This document shows positions 1 to 12,112 of a stretch of 64,000 nt of DNA, in pieces. Within the stretch, counting starts at the first letter, position 1. Each line of letters begins with the position of its first letter. The stretch spans positions 1 through 64,000 of the forward strand of contig MU832197.1 in assembly GCA_029204225.1 (NCBI GenBank). Reading direction: 5' to 3'. The translations under genes and the position numbers were made by a program. This stretch comes from Diphasiastrum complanatum (Eukaryota > Streptophyta > Lycopodiopsida > Lycopodiales > Lycopodiaceae). The notes beneath the pieces are model-generated. The model saw only the letters and a list, made by a program, of their open reading frames with translations. It was not told the DNA's origin and did no database searches.

Positions 1-263
1 GTCATAAAATAGAAGGCTTTACCTAAGGACATGGTCCTCATAGGCCCGCATAAATATGTGTGGATTAAATCCAGGATGTTCTTTGCTCTTGCAACACCCC
101 CTTTATTGAACTTCTCTCGATGCTGCTTCCCATATACACAAGATTCGCACATCGATTTCAAGTGATCTTCTATGGTAGGCAATCCTATTACCATCTCCAA
201 TTTTCTCATCAAACTGAGGCTTCCCAAGTTCAAGTGACCAAGCCTCTTATGCCACAACTCAGT

Positions 264-692
264 TTACGATGGAATGGATGACACAAGTCCATGTTGCCCC
301 TTAATTGTAGCATTCAACCTATACAATTTTGTATTGGGCTCTCTTACTCCATCCGCAATAACTTTGAACTTTTGGTCCACATCCTTCACAAAGCAACGAT
401 CATGGGCGAATTCTACTTTCAACTTTTGATTAGTAATGACTCCAACAGAAAGTAGATTTTTCTTCAAACTTGGTACGTAAAGTACCTCCTTGATCATCCT
501 GCTTTTGCCATCAGGTAGTTGGATTGAAACAGTGCCTATTCCCTTGATCTTGCACACCTCACCATTTGCTTGTGAAACAAATGTTCCATTATCCAACACC
601 TTCAAACAACTGAACCAATTCTTGTTACCTATCATGTGTCTTGTGGCTCCTGAGTCAATATACCATGCTTGATTATCTTGATTAGATGACAA
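264..692 (-). pseudogene. Copia aspartic protease and gag-pre-integrase region
   Basis: The translation contains the aspartic-protease active site WYIDSGATRHM near its start and the Copia-typical block VLYVPSLKKNLLSVG about 70 residues later, then the beginning of the gag-pre-integrase region. The protein would cleave the Gag-Pol polyprotein. Below 264 the minus strand still reads as pre-integrase/integrase (RLGHLNLGSLSLMRKLE, then a Cys-rich CESCVYGKQ zinc-binding block) but with frame breaks. The domain assignment is firm; the reading frame is not intact. Confidence 0.8.
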
Positions 693-803
693 TGCAGATA
701 TGAAGATGCTAGAGTCTTCAATCTCACCCTCATCGACAAGGTTACCTGCTTGTTTTGGTTTCTCCTTGTCTTGTTCCGCCAGGAATTTGCGACATTCACT
801 CTT

Positions 804-1485
804 TCAATGGCCCTTTTTACCACAATGGAAGCACTTGCCTTTCTTCTTAGTTTTACTAGAAGATCCCTCATCCTCCTGAGACTTGGCAAATTGCTGCTTA
901 GACTTCTTCTTGACCTTGCCCTTGCCTTGTTTTTGGCATGTCGCAAGTGCCTGATCTTCAGTATTTTGATGTCTAGTTTTCACCATTTCTCGCCATTGCT
1001 CTTCCTGCTTCTGCAATGTCGCACAATGCATTGTGCACCAGCTCCATATCACGTATGCGCTCACAATAGAATGCAGTTCATCTCTCATTGTCCTTGATTC
1101 TGGTCATGTACGTCTGAATGTGCTCTCCTTGCTCCATGTGGGCACTATTCAACTTTGACTTTAGAAACATGATTCTTGACGTATTTGACATCTCAAACTG
1201 TTCCTTTAGCACATCCCATGACTGTCTGGGTGTAATAGCATAACAAATGTGGGTAATGATGTGATCTTTCACTGACAAGTTAATGAAGGTCAAAGCTTTC
1301 CTCATCTTTTTGTCGAAGACTTTGATGTCTGTTTCATTTGGCGGCCTTCTCTCATCACCTGTGACGACTTCCCACATGTCTTTCTCCATCAGTATGTTTT
1401 TCATTTTGAATTTCCACACTGCATAGTTGGAAATCCCATCCAATTTGCTACTTTCACTCAAAATGGACTCTCCCATGTTTGCCAT
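804..1485 (-). pseudogene. Copia gag (UBN2-type capsid plus zinc knuckle), frameshifted
   Basis: The frame starting at 1485 opens with a Copia gag N-terminus (LDGISNYAVWKFKMKNIL), followed by a UBN2-like helical capsid region ending at a TGA at 1078-1080. The continuing frame (ATG at 1088) carries the Lys/Gln-rich nucleocapsid tail and the zinc knuckle start CFHCGKKGH, which is broken by a TGA at 804-806 before its last Cys. In a live element gag coats the RNA in cytoplasmic particles. At least one frameshift and one nonsense codon show this copy is dead. Start choice: the first Met before the conserved gag block, just downstream of the leader. Confidence 0.8.
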
Positions 1486-2773
1486 CGCAAAACTGCTTGA
1501 AACTTCTGCCTTAGGCTAAGAACAGTATGCGGAGGCCAACAATGATGTTAGAAGTTGAGAATAATGACCTGCCCTTTTTCCCTTACCAAGCCACTCGCCG
1601 CTTTTCCACCAATTTAAAAGCCAAATCGACGTCGCCTTCCGAAATGCACTCAGTCGTCAACTCCCAGTGGAATGGTGAAATCACTTATGGCGTACTCCAA
1701 ACACTTTCTCCACTACAATCACTCTGTTTTGCTATACTGTACTTGCAGGTACAGTCCGGGTGCTCTTCGTTTGGAGGTTATAGCCTTTCGTTTGGGTCAA
1801 AACGGGCAAAGGACCCAAAAATAGGGACTTTTCTAGTTTTTGAATTGTTTCTTCACCTTGAAGAAACTTCACTCTTCACTTGTGAAGGGACCCAACTCAA
1901 CTTTTAGTATGAAAAAATTTTAATGAAGTTGAAGGCCAGAATGCACTTCACTTCTTCAGGGCCCTGTTCAAAGCTCATCCAATGGCTGAACCAAATCTTG
2001 TGGTCCAAATTTCTCTCCCATCACAAGTTCTGGACCGTCAATGCATTTGACACCTCATCCAAAGGTCCAAATTGCATCTGGTCATTGAACCGTGCTCCTA
2101 CAGTCGCTATGGTCTTTGAGACACTACAGTATCCATCGCGTTGGGCGCGCGAACAGCCCGCGACCTCCCTGTCTGCGGCCGCGCCTCCCCACTCTCAAAA
2201 TTGTCTGATCTAACTTGACTGTGGATCGTTTTGAGCACAATCTGAGGCCTAGAGCAAGGTCGCCCTACTGATTCCAAGACTGTAGAGTGTTCACTCAAGA
2301 AATTCCGTGGAGAAACGGTGATTTTAGCTCAACTTGACAAAGTGACTTTTTTCACCTTTTTACCGCAAATCTGCTAAGTTAACTGTCTGAAGACAAATCT
2401 CTGACATAAACCTCAGAATCTCTCCATGGCTGGTTGACAATGTGATTAGCTTCCTTCATGTCCTTACGGCATCCAAAACAGTGCACAAACAACGAAGAAA
2501 TCACCAGTTATGTATAAAAACCGTAACCCCAAGCCTGGTTTCAATTTTCAGCTAGCTTCAAAATTGTCAATTTTTCACCAAATTTTTTCCTGTTTGATGC
2601 TGTGCACAGGCTAATAATCCCTCTGTTGAGCTTAGCAAGCCTCTATAAATTAGAAACCCTGCACTACTGCTTCTCTTTCCATCTTCAACCCTCCGTAATC
2701 CCCGAACTCTCAGAAGACAGTTCTCCCGAAGCTCTCTTCAACGGCGATGTTGTACTGTGTACACTCCCTGTAC
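1486..2773 (-). other. Copia leader, no convincing gene
   Basis: This sequence lies between the primer-binding site and gag of the minus-strand Copia element. Short open frames on both strands show no family resemblance. It is long for a Copia leader, so part may be a later insertion. Confidence 0.4.
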
Positions 2774-2786
2774 GGCTCTGATACCA
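2774..2786 (-). promoter_or_regulatory. Retrotransposon primer-binding site (initiator Met tRNA)
   Basis: The minus strand reads TGGTATCAGAGCC, a 13-base complement to the 3' end of plant initiator Met tRNA. Its orientation matches the Copia gag and protease on the same strand, which places a 5' LTR immediately above it (about 2790-3040). That LTR lacks a partner here. Confidence 0.7.
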
Positions 2787-3318
2787 ACTTCGAATTTGCT
2801 TTGCACAGGAACACAGATCATACTACACAGTAACACAAATAGAAAACACTCTCCACAGCAAGCTTACATAGCAACTGTATTTCCCAAAATGAAATTACAT
2901 TGTACATATAATTGTTCGCTCAGGCAACCCATGCATGACCCAGGTTGCCGTTGGCGGGATGCGTGTCCCGTCGACTTGCCTCGTGGCGAGGCCAACTGAT
3001 CCTTATTTACTGATAGGATCCACAGTACAGTAACACAACGATTCTACTTTAGTTCTAACTCCATGTGAGATCCAAGAGTGTTTTCAATCCTTTGAAACTC
3101 ATGGAAGAAGTTATCAAACTTGTGAATGCTTCATCACTAGATAGAGGCTAGACTAAAATTCAACTTGATTGATTATCTATTGTGAGCAAGATCTCACATA
3201 TTTTGCTGCAATATCTCAATAGGTTGGATTAACATTTCAAGTTAGATCCTAGGTTGAGAGAGAAACAACACATTCAATTCCATTTTTTGTCATTACTAGA
3301 AAATTTCTCAAAGAGAAC

Positions 3319-5097
3319 ATGACATCCATGGGTTCATATCCTTGGAGCATGGTGAGCGGTTAACATCTTCCAACTATTCTATTTTGAAGGTAAGAATGGA
3401 ATTATTATTGGTTTTTCAAGATGTAATGGACATTATGTTAGGAATTGAAGTAGAACCTGAAGCTCTTAATGAAGCTCAAACATTCAAGAAGAGATCCAAG
3501 ATGGCTCTTCATTTTATCGAAATGAATGTATACAATGAAGTGTTAAGAGAAATTAGTTCTTATAGCTCGGCCAAACAGGCTTGGGACATTCTTAAGACGC
3601 GGATGGGCTGAAGAGAAGAACAAGTTGTCTTTACAATGAAAGCATGAGCTTTTACACTGAGAAATCCCTATAACATGACAACTCACAAGAAGCTTTCACA
3701 TTAACATGAATACAATGTTTAGCCAAATCCCTAGGTGTCTATACTCTTGAATCAAACCTTCTACCTTTCCATTAAGAATCAAGTTTATGAAGCAAAGAAC
3801 ACATCAAGACTGCTCACACTTAGAAATCAAATATTTCTAAGTTATCAAAGAGTTGATGAGAGTGCTTCAAACTATGTCATGAGAGTTAAAGATCTTCACA
3901 AAGAATTAGTATGCATTGGAGATACTCTATAGAACAATGAACTTGTTCAAGTAGTCCTTAATGGATTAAGAGATGAGTATGAAAACATTGTCCAAACCTA
4001 TGCCGTAGAGGAGGAGCTACCAACATTGGAAACTCTTCAAGGAGTTATTATTGCTGAAGAATGCAAACAAGAGAACAAGTTGCTAAGGATCAACAAACTC
4101 TCAATGAAGGATGGTGGAGATGACAAAGCACTCTTTACCAAGGACAAGTCAAGAGAAAGGGGCAAAGGACAACAACAACACTTCAAGAAGGACAAGGACA
4201 AAGCAAAAAACAAAGACACTGATGGAGAAGAAGATGATTTATCTCATCCTCCTATCTCCAAGTACAAGAAGAATCAAGACGGTGAAGGAGAAGGATCACT
4301 CATTGGTGTCAAGCTTCTCCTCTATACCCTTCAATGATGTATCTTGGTATATTGATAGTGGTGCTACATCACACATGGGTTACTCCAAGAGTTCTTTTGT
4401 TTCTATTGAACCTTTTCAAGAACTTAAGAAATCAATATACATAGCTATTGCTCATGCATGTTCTATTGAAGGAGCTGGAATCTTTCATCATCTATGAGTT
4501 TATCACTTTCCAATGTACTCTTTGTTCCTAACCTCAAAAAGAATGTGATTAGTGTTGGAAAGTTGCTTGATGATTGTTTTGATGTGGAATTCAATATCAA
4601 TAATTGTGTCATTAAAAAAGTTGATGAGATCCTTGCATATGGATCAAAATATGGTGGCATTTTCAAGTTAAATTTACATATAAGTGCAAGTTCTTGTGAT
4701 ATTGCTTTCATGACTAGTATTTTCAAGGAGAAATTATGGCATAGGAGATTGGATGATACCAATTTCAGATCTATGTCTTCTATGGTCAAGGAGATCGCCA
4801 AGAGAGGCTTGTTTTATAGCAAAATCACATAAGGAGCCATATATGATGCCTTCTACCAAGACTTTACATCCATTAGAGTTGAGACACCTGGATGTTCACC
4901 TTTCTTCATCAATAAGCAAGGGAGATACCAGTTTCTTTTATACTCTTATTGATACTTTCACAAGTGTTTCTTCAAGTTTTATGGTGCATGATTATTTTCC
5001 ATTATGCAAAGCTTTGTGGAGCTATGGAGCTATTGAAATAAATACACCATATGGAGTGTTACATACCTATGTAACTAGCAATACTTCAAACCCCTAA
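3319..5097 (+). mobile_element. Ty1/Copia fragment: gag, protease, pre-integrase, start of integrase
   Basis: Gag begins at an ATG at 3319 (MTSMGSY), shifts frame after 7 codons, and continues as a UBN2-type region to 3611. About 130 bp of unrelated sequence follows, then gag resumes (3780-4250) with a TAG near 3930. The protease active site WYIDSGATSHM lies near 4347, the block FVPNLKKNVISVGKL near 4530, and pre-integrase (KEKLWHRRL) near 4730. Integrase starts and decays by about 5000. I see no zinc knuckle. The gag N-terminus closely resembles that of the minus-strand element at 36,602-38,913, so both belong to one family. Confidence 0.8.
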
Positions 5098-5099
5098 TA

Positions 5100-5340
5100 G
5101 TCCATCTAGTGTTGGGGGCTAAATGGCAAGGTACCCTTAGGATTAAGGGTATGTGCCCTTGGATAAGGGTAGGCAAGTGACTATACCTTAGTTGGAGGTA
5201 TGGAGTCACGTGACCCTTGGATAAGGGGTACCCTTAGTACTAAGGGTAGGTGTCTTAGATTAAGGTACTAGTGTCATTGGTTAAGGGCAGGTAGGTGTCT
5301 ATGCCTTGGATGGAGGTATGGAACCTAGAGAGGTGTTAGA
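5100..5340 (+). repeat. Degenerate short repeat around ATAAGGGTA
   Basis: The segment holds at least six variants of a unit such as ATTAAGGGTA, ATAAGGGTAGG and CTAAGGGTAGG, interleaved with two copies of a TATG/CCTT..TGGAGGTATGGA block. No reading frame spans it. It follows the truncated Copia integrase directly. Confidence 0.5.
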
Positions 5341-6075
5341 AAGTCATTGGATGACTATTTTTCTAAACCTTGGGCCTCAACCTTGAACCATATCACTTTA
5401 TTGGTCTAGGACCAAAGTATACTTGCACAACTTGGGCAATGGGACCTAGTAGGAGGGCGCCCTTCTAAAGTGTCCATTGAGTTCCCAACTCCCACAAGAA
5501 AGGCATTCAAAGAGTCATAGGTTATGGAAGGAGTCTCTTGACATTCCATAAGCCTATGGAGGCTCTTGGAAATTCTTTAACTCCCCTAGGCTTCTCTCTC
5601 TCTCATTGGATGAGCATGGAACTCCATAGTGCATTGGAGGGGTCCATGGGCCATCTATATGAGGGTAGTAGGGCGCCCATTGGGGGGGGGGGGGGGGGGG
5701 GAGAGATCTCTCTTGTTTGCTTGGCTTATGTTCTAGTGTTGCTACTAGTGTGTAGAGTGCTTTCTTGTGGTAGTACGCTTGAGGTCTGGATCTTGCTTAT
5801 GGTATGGGACATAAGTAGGGTTTGGATCTTGAGTATGCTATGGAGTGTTGTGGTATGCTTGTGATTTGTTTATGGTTATCAAGGGGGTGCTAGATAGGTC
5901 TTGCTTGGAGCTTGGATCTAGCTATGGTTGGGTGGTGAATACTTGAGGACAGCTTGTTATCTATCTTTGTGTTTAAAGAGTAGGGACACAAGTGGAGGAG
6001 AGATCCTTGGAGGCTTGCAGATTCTTACTTGCAAGTGGAGGCATCCTAGCTTGGAGTTGGGGAGCATCTTGAAGC
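5341..6075. repeat. Dispersed repeat copy A with a G20 run; rest unassigned
   Basis: About 5613-5900 is clearly alignable with 35,741-36,012. Shared landmarks include CATCTATATGAGG, GAGAGATCTCTCTTGTTTG and TTTGGATCTTG. A run of 20 G sits at 5682-5701, where copy B has only short G runs. The rest up to the Copia reverse transcriptase shows no gene. Confidence 0.65.
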
Positions 6076-6790
6076 TTGCAGGTTGCTTGGAGGACATTTG
6101 GAGGCTCTACCTTGGATTTGGAGGACTTCCTCACCTCTACTTCTCAGACATTCAAAGAAGCTGTTGATGGACCAGATAAAGATCGTTGGATTCAAACAAT
6201 GGAGGACAAAATGCCATCCATGTATAAGAACAATGTATGGACACTTGCACCTATTCTTGATGGCAAAATACTAGTCAAATGCAAGTGGACCTACAAGATC
6301 AAAACAGGCCCTAATGGAGAAAACATCAGATACAAAACAAGGTTGGTTGCTAAAGGATTTTCACAGAAGTATGGAATCGACTACACTGATATTTTCTCAT
6401 CGGTAGTCAAACATACATCAATTCGCTTGTTATTCGCATATGCAGTGGCTCATGGTCTGAAAATCTATATTGTGGATGAGAAGACTGCTTTCTTGCATGC
6501 AGAATTGGAAGAAGACTTATTTATGGACCAACCACTTGGTTTTGTAAGCCAAGAATATCCAAAATATGGATGTTACATTTATGGTCTGAAACAAGCAACA
6601 AGACAATGATATAGAAAGAAGGATGAAGCACTACATTCCTTAGGCTTCAAACTTCTAATTGCTAAATCAAATGTCTATATCAAGCATGTCCAAAATGAAA
6701 TAATCATTCTAATTGTTTATGTTGATGACACGCTTATCTTCTCAAGAAGAGATAAGTTAATTTCAGATGTCAAAAGAAACATTTTTGAAA
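6076..6790 (+). pseudogene. Copia reverse transcriptase fragment
   Basis: The frame 6076-6609 has the Copia RVT_2 landmarks: WTYKIKTGPNG, YKTRLVAKGFSQKYGIDYTD, and VDEKTAFLHAELEEDLFM (normally DVKTAFLNG-like), then YGLKQA followed by a TGA. The same frame continues with the catalytic box IVYVDDTLIF near 6712-6745 and then degenerates. N-terminal domains and RNase H are absent. This polymerase would copy element RNA to DNA. It may belong with the Copia fragment ending at 5097, separated by the intervening repeat. Confidence 0.85.
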
Positions 6791-7632
6791 TATGTCGATA
6801 GGAAATCTCCCATATCTGAGGCCACCCCCGTAGACACTCCCAGAGCCACATCTCCCACACCAGAGGCCACCTCCATAGACACTCCCATGGCCACATCGCC
6901 ACTAGCTGCCATTCTGTCGTCATATGACATAGACAAGGATGGGCACATCATTGAGGATGCTCATGGTAAGAGGGTCATCTCGCGCATGAGGGAGCTCATG
7001 TGTATACACTTTTCCAGAGACATTTTTCATGATTGGCGCGATGTCAACGATGACCGCAAGAATTGCGTCATTGACCAGCTGCATAGTGAGTTCCCTATTC
7101 CATCCCAAGACATGGAATTCGCATGAAAATGGATAAGCAGCCGCATGGGATTTGCGATGAGCCACTGCAAATCGGAGATCCGATATGCAATGAAAGCCGA
7201 GAAAGCCAAGCCTTCCTATGTGGAAAAAGAGGACTAGAAGTATGTGAAGAATGAGTATCGAGATGATCCAGAACATTTCAGGTAATAGCGAGAGGCAGCC
7301 GGAGTCCGACTAGAGTGCACATGGGCTTCTCACTTGGGCAGTGGTAGCAAGGGATATTTTTGAGCCCACTTTGTAAGTCTACCCTATACCCATTTGTGTA
7401 ATTTGACTATTGATTGTTTTCTTTTTTTTGATGTTGGAGATTTTTTGTAAGACACATTGAAATAAAATGCTCTCTTTATATGATCGAAATTTGGAATGTT
7501 TGTGCAGCGATCTACCGTGGGGTGGTCTCCCATACATGACAAGTACATTTATGCATATTCCCATAGTACGTAGACAGTACTGGAGTTATTGGAGAGGTAG
7601 GACGTGCGTATAGACTGGGATGCTGCTCCTCA
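6767..7632 (+). pseudogene. Transposase_24-like gene copy 1, decayed
   Basis: The frame 6767-7126 carries Pro/Thr repeats (ATSP, DTP) and then a conserved segment (HFSRDIFHDW, CVIDQLHSEFPIPSQD) that matches copy 2. The match continues through stops to a block ending in HLGSGSKGYF near 7360, and to a separate exon-like stretch at 7507-7632 ending before GTAC. The pattern (W..V....K..I...F...F, then a basic W..K.......F....R..A block, then HLGSGG.GSF) resembles the Transposase_24 proteins that accompany plant En/Spm-like repeats. That family call is by pattern only. Stops at about 7124 and 7237 make it a pseudogene. Confidence 0.5.
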
Positions 7633-8097
7633 GGTACAACATCAAATCCATTTTATGTTCTAATTTAAACTATTCACTCCCACTCCCATATAATTTTTCA
7701 GAAGACTAATTCATGTGTCTTGCATGTGCAGGAACAACAAGTCCTACATGACGAAGATCATGAGGAGGAATTAGATAGATCTAGCTAGCATTTTTGCTCT
7801 ATGGCTAGCTTTTCCATATTTATAGATACTTATGTACACGTTTTTACATCTATCATTTTTATTCGTACATTTGCCAACCATCTTTTGATGTAGCTAGTTT
7901 TTTATGTAATCTTGAACCTTGACCAGATATGTAATTGAACTATATTTGGCCCTAGATTTATTTGTTATAAAGTGTAATTATTGTGGTTATTTGTGATTAT
8001 TATGGTATAATGTAATTTATTCATGGATGGTTGAATGCAAAGAGTCACTTTTTTTGTTCGACCCTAAACCCTAAACTCATTTATTTGAATTTATTTC

Positions 8098-9824
8098 ATG
8101 CACTCATTAACTCTACAGGGTTGTATTTTCTTAAAATATCTGTTATTGCTTGTAGCAATAATTCCAATCATATCCTCAATGTCTCGTGACACATCTCCAA
8201 GTCACGGATCTGGCCGCAGTTATGGGTCGTCCTGTTTTTCATCCATGAGTGACGATGAGGTCCTCAGTTATATAGATGGGATGTCTCCCTCGCCTGCAAG
8301 CAGGATCATGGAGAGACTACAGGCTCATTGGGATGCACGGAATTCGGATAGGTTGTCCACATCATCTCGTTCTGAGGAGATCCAGTTCCCACAACCCTCG
8401 GACAGAGGTGTTCTCTCCTTCCATGAGGGTCTATTTGGTGGGAGTCCCTCCCTAGTGCACTCTAATGCTAGTGCCTCTTCTTGACATTTCGGCCGAGGAA
8501 AGAGAGATCGTAGGAGAAGTCGCCTCAGTGGTGGCTCTTGTTGTGGCGATGATGCCGATAATGTTGTGCTTTATGTGGCCTCAAGTCCCGCACGTCCAAC
8601 TAGTAGGCCTCGTCGTAGGGATTTCTTACTTCAAAAACCCTAACCCAGGAAGCAACATGGATGACACGTGATACTATGGCTCTTGCATATGTTACACCTG
8701 ATTATCCTGACATCCCCACACTCTCTCCTCACATTTTTCCTTCTTTAGTACCCACACCCCCTATGGGGGTCTCCATGGCATCGTGATCCCTCTTGCCAGG
8801 CTATTCCACCCATTTTTTTCTCCCATTCAAACCCATGTTGGTTTCACTCCCGCTCAAATTCCTCCCCAAATTTCTCTTATTGTAGTCAACTCCTCCACTC
8901 CTCTTGACACTCCCTTTGCCACCTCTCCATCAACTGACGTCTTGCCATCCTATGACATAGATGTGGAGAAGCACATAGTGGAGAATGACCGTGGTGGTCG
9001 CTCATCACTCACATGAGTCAACTCACGCATGTGGTCTTCAACAGAGACATTTTCAAGGACTAGCGCAAATAAACTGATGAGGAAAAGAATTATGTCATTG
9101 ATCAGTTGTATAGAGAATTTACATTCCCTTCTCCTGATTTGGAATTTAACCGAATGTGGATGAGACAACACATGGGAGGCGTGATGAGCCACCACAAATC
9201 GGAGATCCGAGATGTGGTGAGAGATGACAAATCTAGGCCATACAGCATGCACAAGGACGATTGGAAGTTTGCAAAGAAAGAATTTCGAGAAAATCCAAAT
9301 CATTTTAAGCAACAAAGAGAGGCAGCTAAGAAGCATATGGAGATAGTAGGGCCCTCGCACTTGGGCAGTGGTGGCCAAGGATCTTTTCATGCCCATTTCG
9401 TAAGTCTCTCCACCATAAGTTGAATTTGATATTATCGTAACTCATATTTTATTTGTGAATCTGTTTAAATTAAATTACCATCACCGATTTTTCAGTTCAT
9501 GTAGAAATCTGCCGTAAAGCGGTCTCCCACAAAAGAGGAGTACAAGTATGCATATTCCAACAACATGCAATCATTACTCAAATTATTGGAGAGACAAGGA
9601 GTGAGAATTGACTGGGATGGATATTTTGAGGTATGTATTATGGCCTCAACATATATTTTGACTTCACCACATTCATTTGGTCGAAGACTCTAACAACATT
9701 ACTTACAAAATCTACACATCTTCATTGCACGCAAGTATCGCAGTCCCAATCTCATGCATCACAGTCACATGAGTCTGATGACCATGGCCAGGACGGGGAT
9801 GATTCAACTGGATCTAATAATTAG
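8098..9824 (+). pseudogene. Transposase_24-like gene copy 2, multi-exon, nearly readable
   Basis: The N-terminal part (8098-8484) is Ser-rich (SMSRDTSPSHGSGRS). After interrupted sequence, a stretch at 8920-9060 (LPSYDIDVEKHIV) matches copy 1. An open frame at 9106-9423 reads from REFTFPSPDLEF through a basic segment (HKDDWKFAKKEFRENPNHF) to HLGSGGQGSFHAHF. A 42-codon exon at 9505-9630 is bounded by AG and GTATGT (ends LERQGVRIDWDGYFE). A last exon ends at TAG 9822-9824 (SHASQSHESDDHGQDGDD). At the last acceptor this copy reads GCAA before GTATCGCAG where copy 3 reads GCAG, so splicing is probably impaired. No catalytic transposase residues are identifiable. DNA-transposon accessory gene is the best guess. 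Confidence 0.5.
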
Positions 9825-9949
9825 GCATTTCATTCTGATATATATTTGTAATTGGAACATTTATGTATTAATATATATAATTTGTTTAAGTTAAGTCCTC
9901 TATATGGATCTTCAATTGCATGGAGTCCAGTTTTAGGACAGAATGGAGG

Positions 9950-10350
9950 CATTTGACAGGGTTATAATGATGTCCATGGGAGAACCTTGGCCACCGCTGC
10001 CAAGGTGAGAAGGTCTCTAAAGTCTCATCTGGCTTCTTAGCGGCCTCTCGTTGTTGTTTGATGGATTTTTGGGGAATCCTTTCTCCACAAACTTCAAGTC
10101 TTCTTTGTGCCTTGATTCAGATGGATATTCTAGATCTGAGGTATATATGGCTTCAAGATGTACTTTAACTTCACTATATTAATGTGGTCTGACTTTCACT
10201 CTCACAATTCTTAAATAACTGAATCATTTTCATTGGATGCAGGTATCACAGTCTCATTCCCATGCATCGCAGTCACATGAGTCCGATTGCGACCTCAATG
10301 GCCAGGACAAGGACAACTCAGTTGGATCTAATTATAATTACGTATATTTC
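9950..10350. pseudogene. Fragments of a third copy of the same gene, partly inverted
   Basis: On the minus strand 9,960-10,100 encodes the end of the basic block (QQREAAKKPDETLE, then a broken HLGSGG-like stretch). From about 10,120 the plus strand resumes with GATATTCTAGATCTGAGGTATA and the last exon after GATGCAG (VSQSHSHASQSHESD), both parallel to copy 2. Adjacent copy pieces in opposite orientation imply an inversion or a nested insertion. Confidence 0.5.
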
Positions 10351-12112
10351 AATAATCCAATTTGTAACATGTGTATATATTCGTTGAAGTTATTTTCCTT
10401 CATCAATTTTTAAGTGCTTACAATGTAACTCAAATAAATTTTGCAAATTTTTTTACTAACAATTATGAACAAATGATTTTGCTTACCAACTTCATAAGAA
10501 GTGGTGCAAAAGACTCATGCGAAATCCTCCAAAATGTTGTAGTGCCTTAGGGTGAGAATCTCAAAGCATCATAGTCGGGCAATGAACAGGAGCTATCTAT
10601 AATGAAAAACATTCCTTATCAAAATCTGATAAAAAGCCTTATGTACATGGTCATTATATAGTGTGGACTGGCGCCAGCAAGAAATGCAAGTTGCCATTTC
10701 GCTGAAGTGTGTTGTATGCTGCAGAATAGCGAGTTAGCTAGATTAATGCCCGTTAGTAGAATAATCAGTAAACATCCCCGTAATGCAAATCAGATGCTAG
10801 AACATGGCCATGAAGTCCTTGATTCAGTAGTTTAAATTGGATATTCATCTCATTTCTGGCAGGGCTTGAGTGCAAGTAGCTTACATATAGTTTAAAAGGA
10901 TAGAATTAACCTTGAAACTGCAGTGTTCTTTCATTCTGATACAGCAAATCAAACTGTTTACTGAAATCTATGGTGCATTATCTTGTTGATTCACTCTGAT
11001 GTTATACAATGTTGTATGTTCAATTGATCTAAGCCTGTGTACAGACTCTAAGGAAACTAATTGGTGACCTAACAGCGTCCTGATCAGGGTCTAAGTCTTG
11101 TTGGATACGCTTTTGCACTCCCTTGGCACAGGTGCTTGTAGGTGGAGCATAAGGACCCGTGAGCGGCACTGTTAGATTTGTTTGTACCTTCAGGCAGCAG
11201 AGCACAGAAGTTCTGACCAGCATGCGGCTGAGACAACGCTGTAGTGCTGGAGGATGGCTGCAGCTGAAGTTGGATCGTTGCTTGCTGAATGTAGCCAACT
11301 CGGCTGACGAATTAGAGAATAGTGAATCGTGGCAAGCCCAGTCCAGAAGCTTGCACATAATCCTCAGTTTCCTCAAAGACACTCTTCTGAATATTAACTG
11401 TGCTAAGCTTCGGCAAACACTCCAGTGCTTCATCGGCATTACAATATTCCAATGGATACCCACACCAGCTCTGAGTTTCAGCAAACACTTCAATGCTTGA
11501 TCATGCGCGCTACACTTTGCCAATTATGGGTACCCATATCAAGCTCTAAGCTGAATATTCATGCAACTATCCGAATCTCGATAAGCATTAAAACTTCTTA
11601 ATCACTAGACCCACATCCACTTCTCGTAATGATGCAGCAGCCTCTTCCAATATCACACATGATATAGCTTACTGAATCACGGGAGACTGTTGAAAATAAT
11701 TGGAACTTTTCACACAAGTGACACAACTCTTGTAACAGCTGCTAATTCATATAGAAAAACTATGAGCCTGTGATTATATCAGAAAACATAAGAGCTTGGG
11801 ATTCATTGGAATTGGCGTCAGATCCAGATGAGATGGTAGGTCCCTTGCCCTTTCCGTGCCCACAAGGGCCTTTCCGTGCCCACATGGCACAGATTATGCC
11901 GTGCATTGCGACGGCGGGTGAGCCCAATGGGTGGCCAGCGTACAACACGTTATATCTGTTCTATGTGCTGCTACAATAATGTAGTAGACTGCAGTAATTG
12001 GAGCTTCCATCAGAGCATCAAACTCCAAAAAGCCGACGTCCCTGCCTGAGATAAGAAGCACGTCTCTATTATTTGGGACACATGCTTCTTATGTAGGGCA
12101 TACCCGCCACCC
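10351..12112. other. Intergenic, no firm gene
   Basis: AT-rich sequence with no recognised domain. On the minus strand between about 11,330 and 11,510 a frame ending at TAA reads like protein (EVFAETQSWCG, EALECLPKLS, FEETEDYVQASGLGLPRF). It is short and matches no family I can name. An overlapping 164-codon frame at 11,029-11,523 in another phase looks like chance. Confidence 0.3.

Larger units (their letters stand above)
1..2786 (-). mobile_element. Ty1/Copia retrotransposon, 5' half, decayed and cut by the window edge
   Basis: Reading on the minus strand from the primer-binding site (2774-2786), a leader of about 1.3 kb is followed by gag, a zinc knuckle, protease and the start of the gag-pre-integrase/integrase region, which runs off the window at position 1. 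This is the Copia domain order. Several frameshifts and stops make it non-coding. A 5' LTR should lie just above 2787, but no matching second LTR is in the window, so its limits are not set. Confidence 0.8.

Noticed and set aside
5682-5701. G20 run read as a designed or functional element
   Set aside because: The aligned copy B lacks it. Homopolymer expansion or assembly noise is sufficient.
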